The notes under the pieces are model-generated. The model searched no databases. It saw only the letters and a program-made list of their open reading frames with translations, and had not been told where the DNA came from. This document shows, piece after piece, positions 62,504 to 64,000 of a stretch of DNA of 64,000 nucleotides. The number at the start of each line of letters is the position of its first letter. The stretch's first letter is position 1. This DNA comes from 3107 sp965216225 (GTDB lineage: Bacteria > Pseudomonadota > Alphaproteobacteria > Rhodobacterales > Rhodobacteraceae), in the NCBI GenBank assembly GCA_965216225.1, contig CBDCFF010000012.1, forward strand, positions 1 to 64,000, read 5' to 3'. The position numbers and the translations under genes are program-made.

Positions 62504-64000
62504 ATGCCCGAGCAATCAAGCCAGACCTATCCCGTCCTGCCGCTGCGCGACATCGTGGTGTTTCCGCACATGATCGTGCCGCTTTTCGTGGGCCGAGAGA
62601 AATCGGTGCGCGCGCTTGAAGAGGTGATGAAGGAGGACAGGCAGATTCTGCTGTCAAGCCAGATCGACCCTTCGGTTGACGACCCGGACGCCGACGGCAT
62701 TTATCGCATCGGGGTGCTGGCCAATATCCTGCAACTGCTGAAACTGCCCGACAACACCGTGAAGGTGCTGGTCGAGGGTCAGTCGCGGGTCAGGATTACC
62801 CGATACGCCGGGAACGAATCGTTTTTCGAAGCGGCCGCCGAACCTCTGGAAGACACGCCCGGCGATGCCGCCACCGTCTCGGCGCTGGTGCGCTCGGTCG
62901 GCGAGGAATTCGGGCGGTATGTCAAGATCAGAAAGAACATCCCCGAAGAGGCCATGGCCGCCGTGGCCGGGAGCCGCGCGCCGGAGAAGCTGGCCGATCT
63001 GGTCGCCGGGCATCTGGGCGTCGATGTGGGGCAGAAGCAGGAGCTTCTGGAAACCCTCGATGTCGGTGTGCGGCTGGAGAAGGTCTATGGCCTGATGCAG
63101 GGCGAGGTGAGCGTCCTGAAGGTCGAGCGAAAGATCAAGACGCGCGTCAAGAGCCAGATGGAGCGCACCCAGCGCGAATATTATCTGAACGAGCAGATGA
63201 AGGCCATTCAGAAAGAGCTGAGCGACAGCGACGAGGGCGACAATGAAATCGCCGAACTGGACGGGAAGATCGCCGCGACGAAGCTGTCGAAAGAGGCCAG
63301 GGAAAAGGCCAGGGGCGAGCTCAGGAAGCTCAGGAACATGAGCCCGATGAGCGCCGAGGCGACGGTTGTGCGCAATTACCTCGACTGGATGCTGTCGATC
63401 CCGTGGGGCGTGCAGTCCCGTGTGAAGAAGGATCTGGACCGGGCGCAGGAAATTCTCGATGCCGATCATTACGGGCTGGAGAAGGTGAAGGAGCGGATCG
63501 TCGAATATCTGGCCGTTCAGCAGCGTTCGAGAAAGCTGAAAGGCCCGATCCTGTGTCTGGTCGGCCCGCCGGGGGTGGGCAAAACCTCGCTGGGCAGATC
63601 GGTGGCCAGGGCCACGGGGCGAGAGTTCATCCGCATCTCGCTGGGCGGGGTGCGCGATGAATCGGAGATCAGGGGCCACCGCCGAACCTATATCGGCTCG
63701 ATGCCCGGCAAGATCATTCAGGGGCTGAAGAAGGCGAAGACCGCCAATCCGCTGATCCTGCTCGACGAGATCGACAAGATGGGGCATGATTTCCGTGGCG
63801 ACCCGGCCTCGGCGATGCTGGAGGTTCTGGACCCGGAGCAGAACAACACCTTTGTCGATCATTACCTCGAAGTGGAATATGACCTGTCCAATGTCATGTT
63901 CCTGACCACGGCGAATTCGTACAACATGCCCGGCGCGCTTCTGGACCGGATGGAGACGATCCCGCTGGCAGGCTATACCGAGGACGAGAAGACCGAGATC
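62504..64000 (+). CDS. lon: Lon ATP-dependent protease, 5' part (runs off the window)
   Basis: The first 499 codons of Lon. It has the N-terminal substrate domain (YPVLPLRDIVVFPHMIVPLFVGR), a coiled-coil region (MERTQREYYLNEQMKAIQKEL), and the AAA module with Walker A GPPGVGKTSLGRS, RISLGGVRDESEIRGHRRTYIGS and Walker B LILLDEIDKMG. The Ser-Lys protease domain would lie beyond base 64000. Lon degrades misfolded and regulatory proteins. The ATG at 62504 is preceded by acaaggaaaaaac. Confidence 0.96.
   Translation, partial: MPEQSSQTYPVLPLRDIVVFPHMIVPLFVGREKSVRALEEVMKEDRQILLSSQIDPSVDDPDADGIYRIGVLANILQLLKLPDNTVKVLVEGQSRVRITRYAGNESFFEAAAEPLEDTPGDAATVSALVRSVGEEFGRYVKIRKNIPEEAMAAVAGSRAPEKLADLVAGHLGVDVGQKQELLETLDVGVRLEKVYGLMQGEVSVLKVERKIKTRVKSQMERTQREYYLNEQMKAIQKELSDSDEGDNEIAELDGKIAATKLSKEAREKARGELRKLRNMSPMSAEATVVRNYLDWMLSIPWGVQSRVKKDLDRAQEILDADHYGLEKVKERIVEYLAVQQRSRKLKGPILCLVGPPGVGKTSLGRSVARATGREFIRISLGGVRDESEIRGHRRTYIGSMPGKIIQGLKKAKTANPLILLDEIDKMGHDFRGDPASAMLEVLDPEQNNTFVDHYLEVEYDLSNVMFLTTANSYNMPGALLDRMETIPLAGYTEDEKTEI

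Overview
The window is high-GC DNA from an alphaproteobacterium, most likely a Rhodobacteraceae/Roseobacter-group member. The evidence is the gene order pckA / chvI-chvG-hprK-rapZ-PTS IIA-HPr, a short alphaproteobacterial HprK, an ethylmalonyl-CoA-pathway dehydrogenase (Mcd), the order smpB-sseA-aminotransferase, and a trimethylamine/TMAO gene cluster of the kind known from marine roseobacters. No rRNA, tRNA or CRISPR was seen.

Layout. 1-0.9 kb: 3' part of a FadL-like outer-membrane protein broken by a frameshift. 0.95-2.8 kb: a P-loop protein of unknown role and metA, whose Glu111 predicts an acetyltransferase. 2.85-5.6 kb: an insertion-sequence graveyard. A MetE-type methionine synthase gene is cut by a degenerate IS5/IS427-like element, followed by IS30- and IS3-type transposase remnants. 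5.7-9.0 kb: hybrid histidine kinase and hemF. 9.1-13.4 kb: mcd, a TauE-type exporter and pckA. 13.7-19.1 kb: ChvI/ChvG two-component system, the regulatory PTS set (HprK, RapZ, EIIA, HPr) and an acyltransferase.

19.5-37.1 kb is the metabolic core, devoted to methylated amines. It holds a GntR regulator, a glutamine-synthetase-superfamily enzyme with a three-subunit glutamate-synthase-like complex (GlxB/C/D or MgsA/B/C type), two proteins of unknown function, trimethylamine monooxygenase (Tmm), a LysR regulator, a TMAO/betaine-type ABC transporter (TmoX, ATPase, double permease), TMAO demethylase (Tdm: DUF1989 + GcvT), a 56-aa membrane protein and an Amt ammonium transporter. The expected flow is TMA -> TMAO (Tmm), TMAO import, TMAO -> dimethylamine + formaldehyde (Tdm), and nitrogen capture by the GS/GOGAT-like unit and Amt. 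A near-identical 20-bp motif lies in front of both the GntR/GS unit and amt, which suggests one shared regulator. No dimethylamine monooxygenase or N-methylglutamate dehydrogenase is present.

37.4-43.7 kb: a five-gene peptide-type ABC importer. 43.9-50.3 kb: a LysR regulator and a 2-aminoethylphosphonate degradation operon (phnW, phnA, phnY and a probable pbfA). 50.3-53.0 kb: aminotransferase, sseA and smpB on the minus strand. 53.1-62.2 kb: one gene for a ~3,036-residue secreted autotransporter-like protein of about twenty Calx-beta modules, with very recent internal duplication. 62.5 kb to the end: the first 499 codons of lon.
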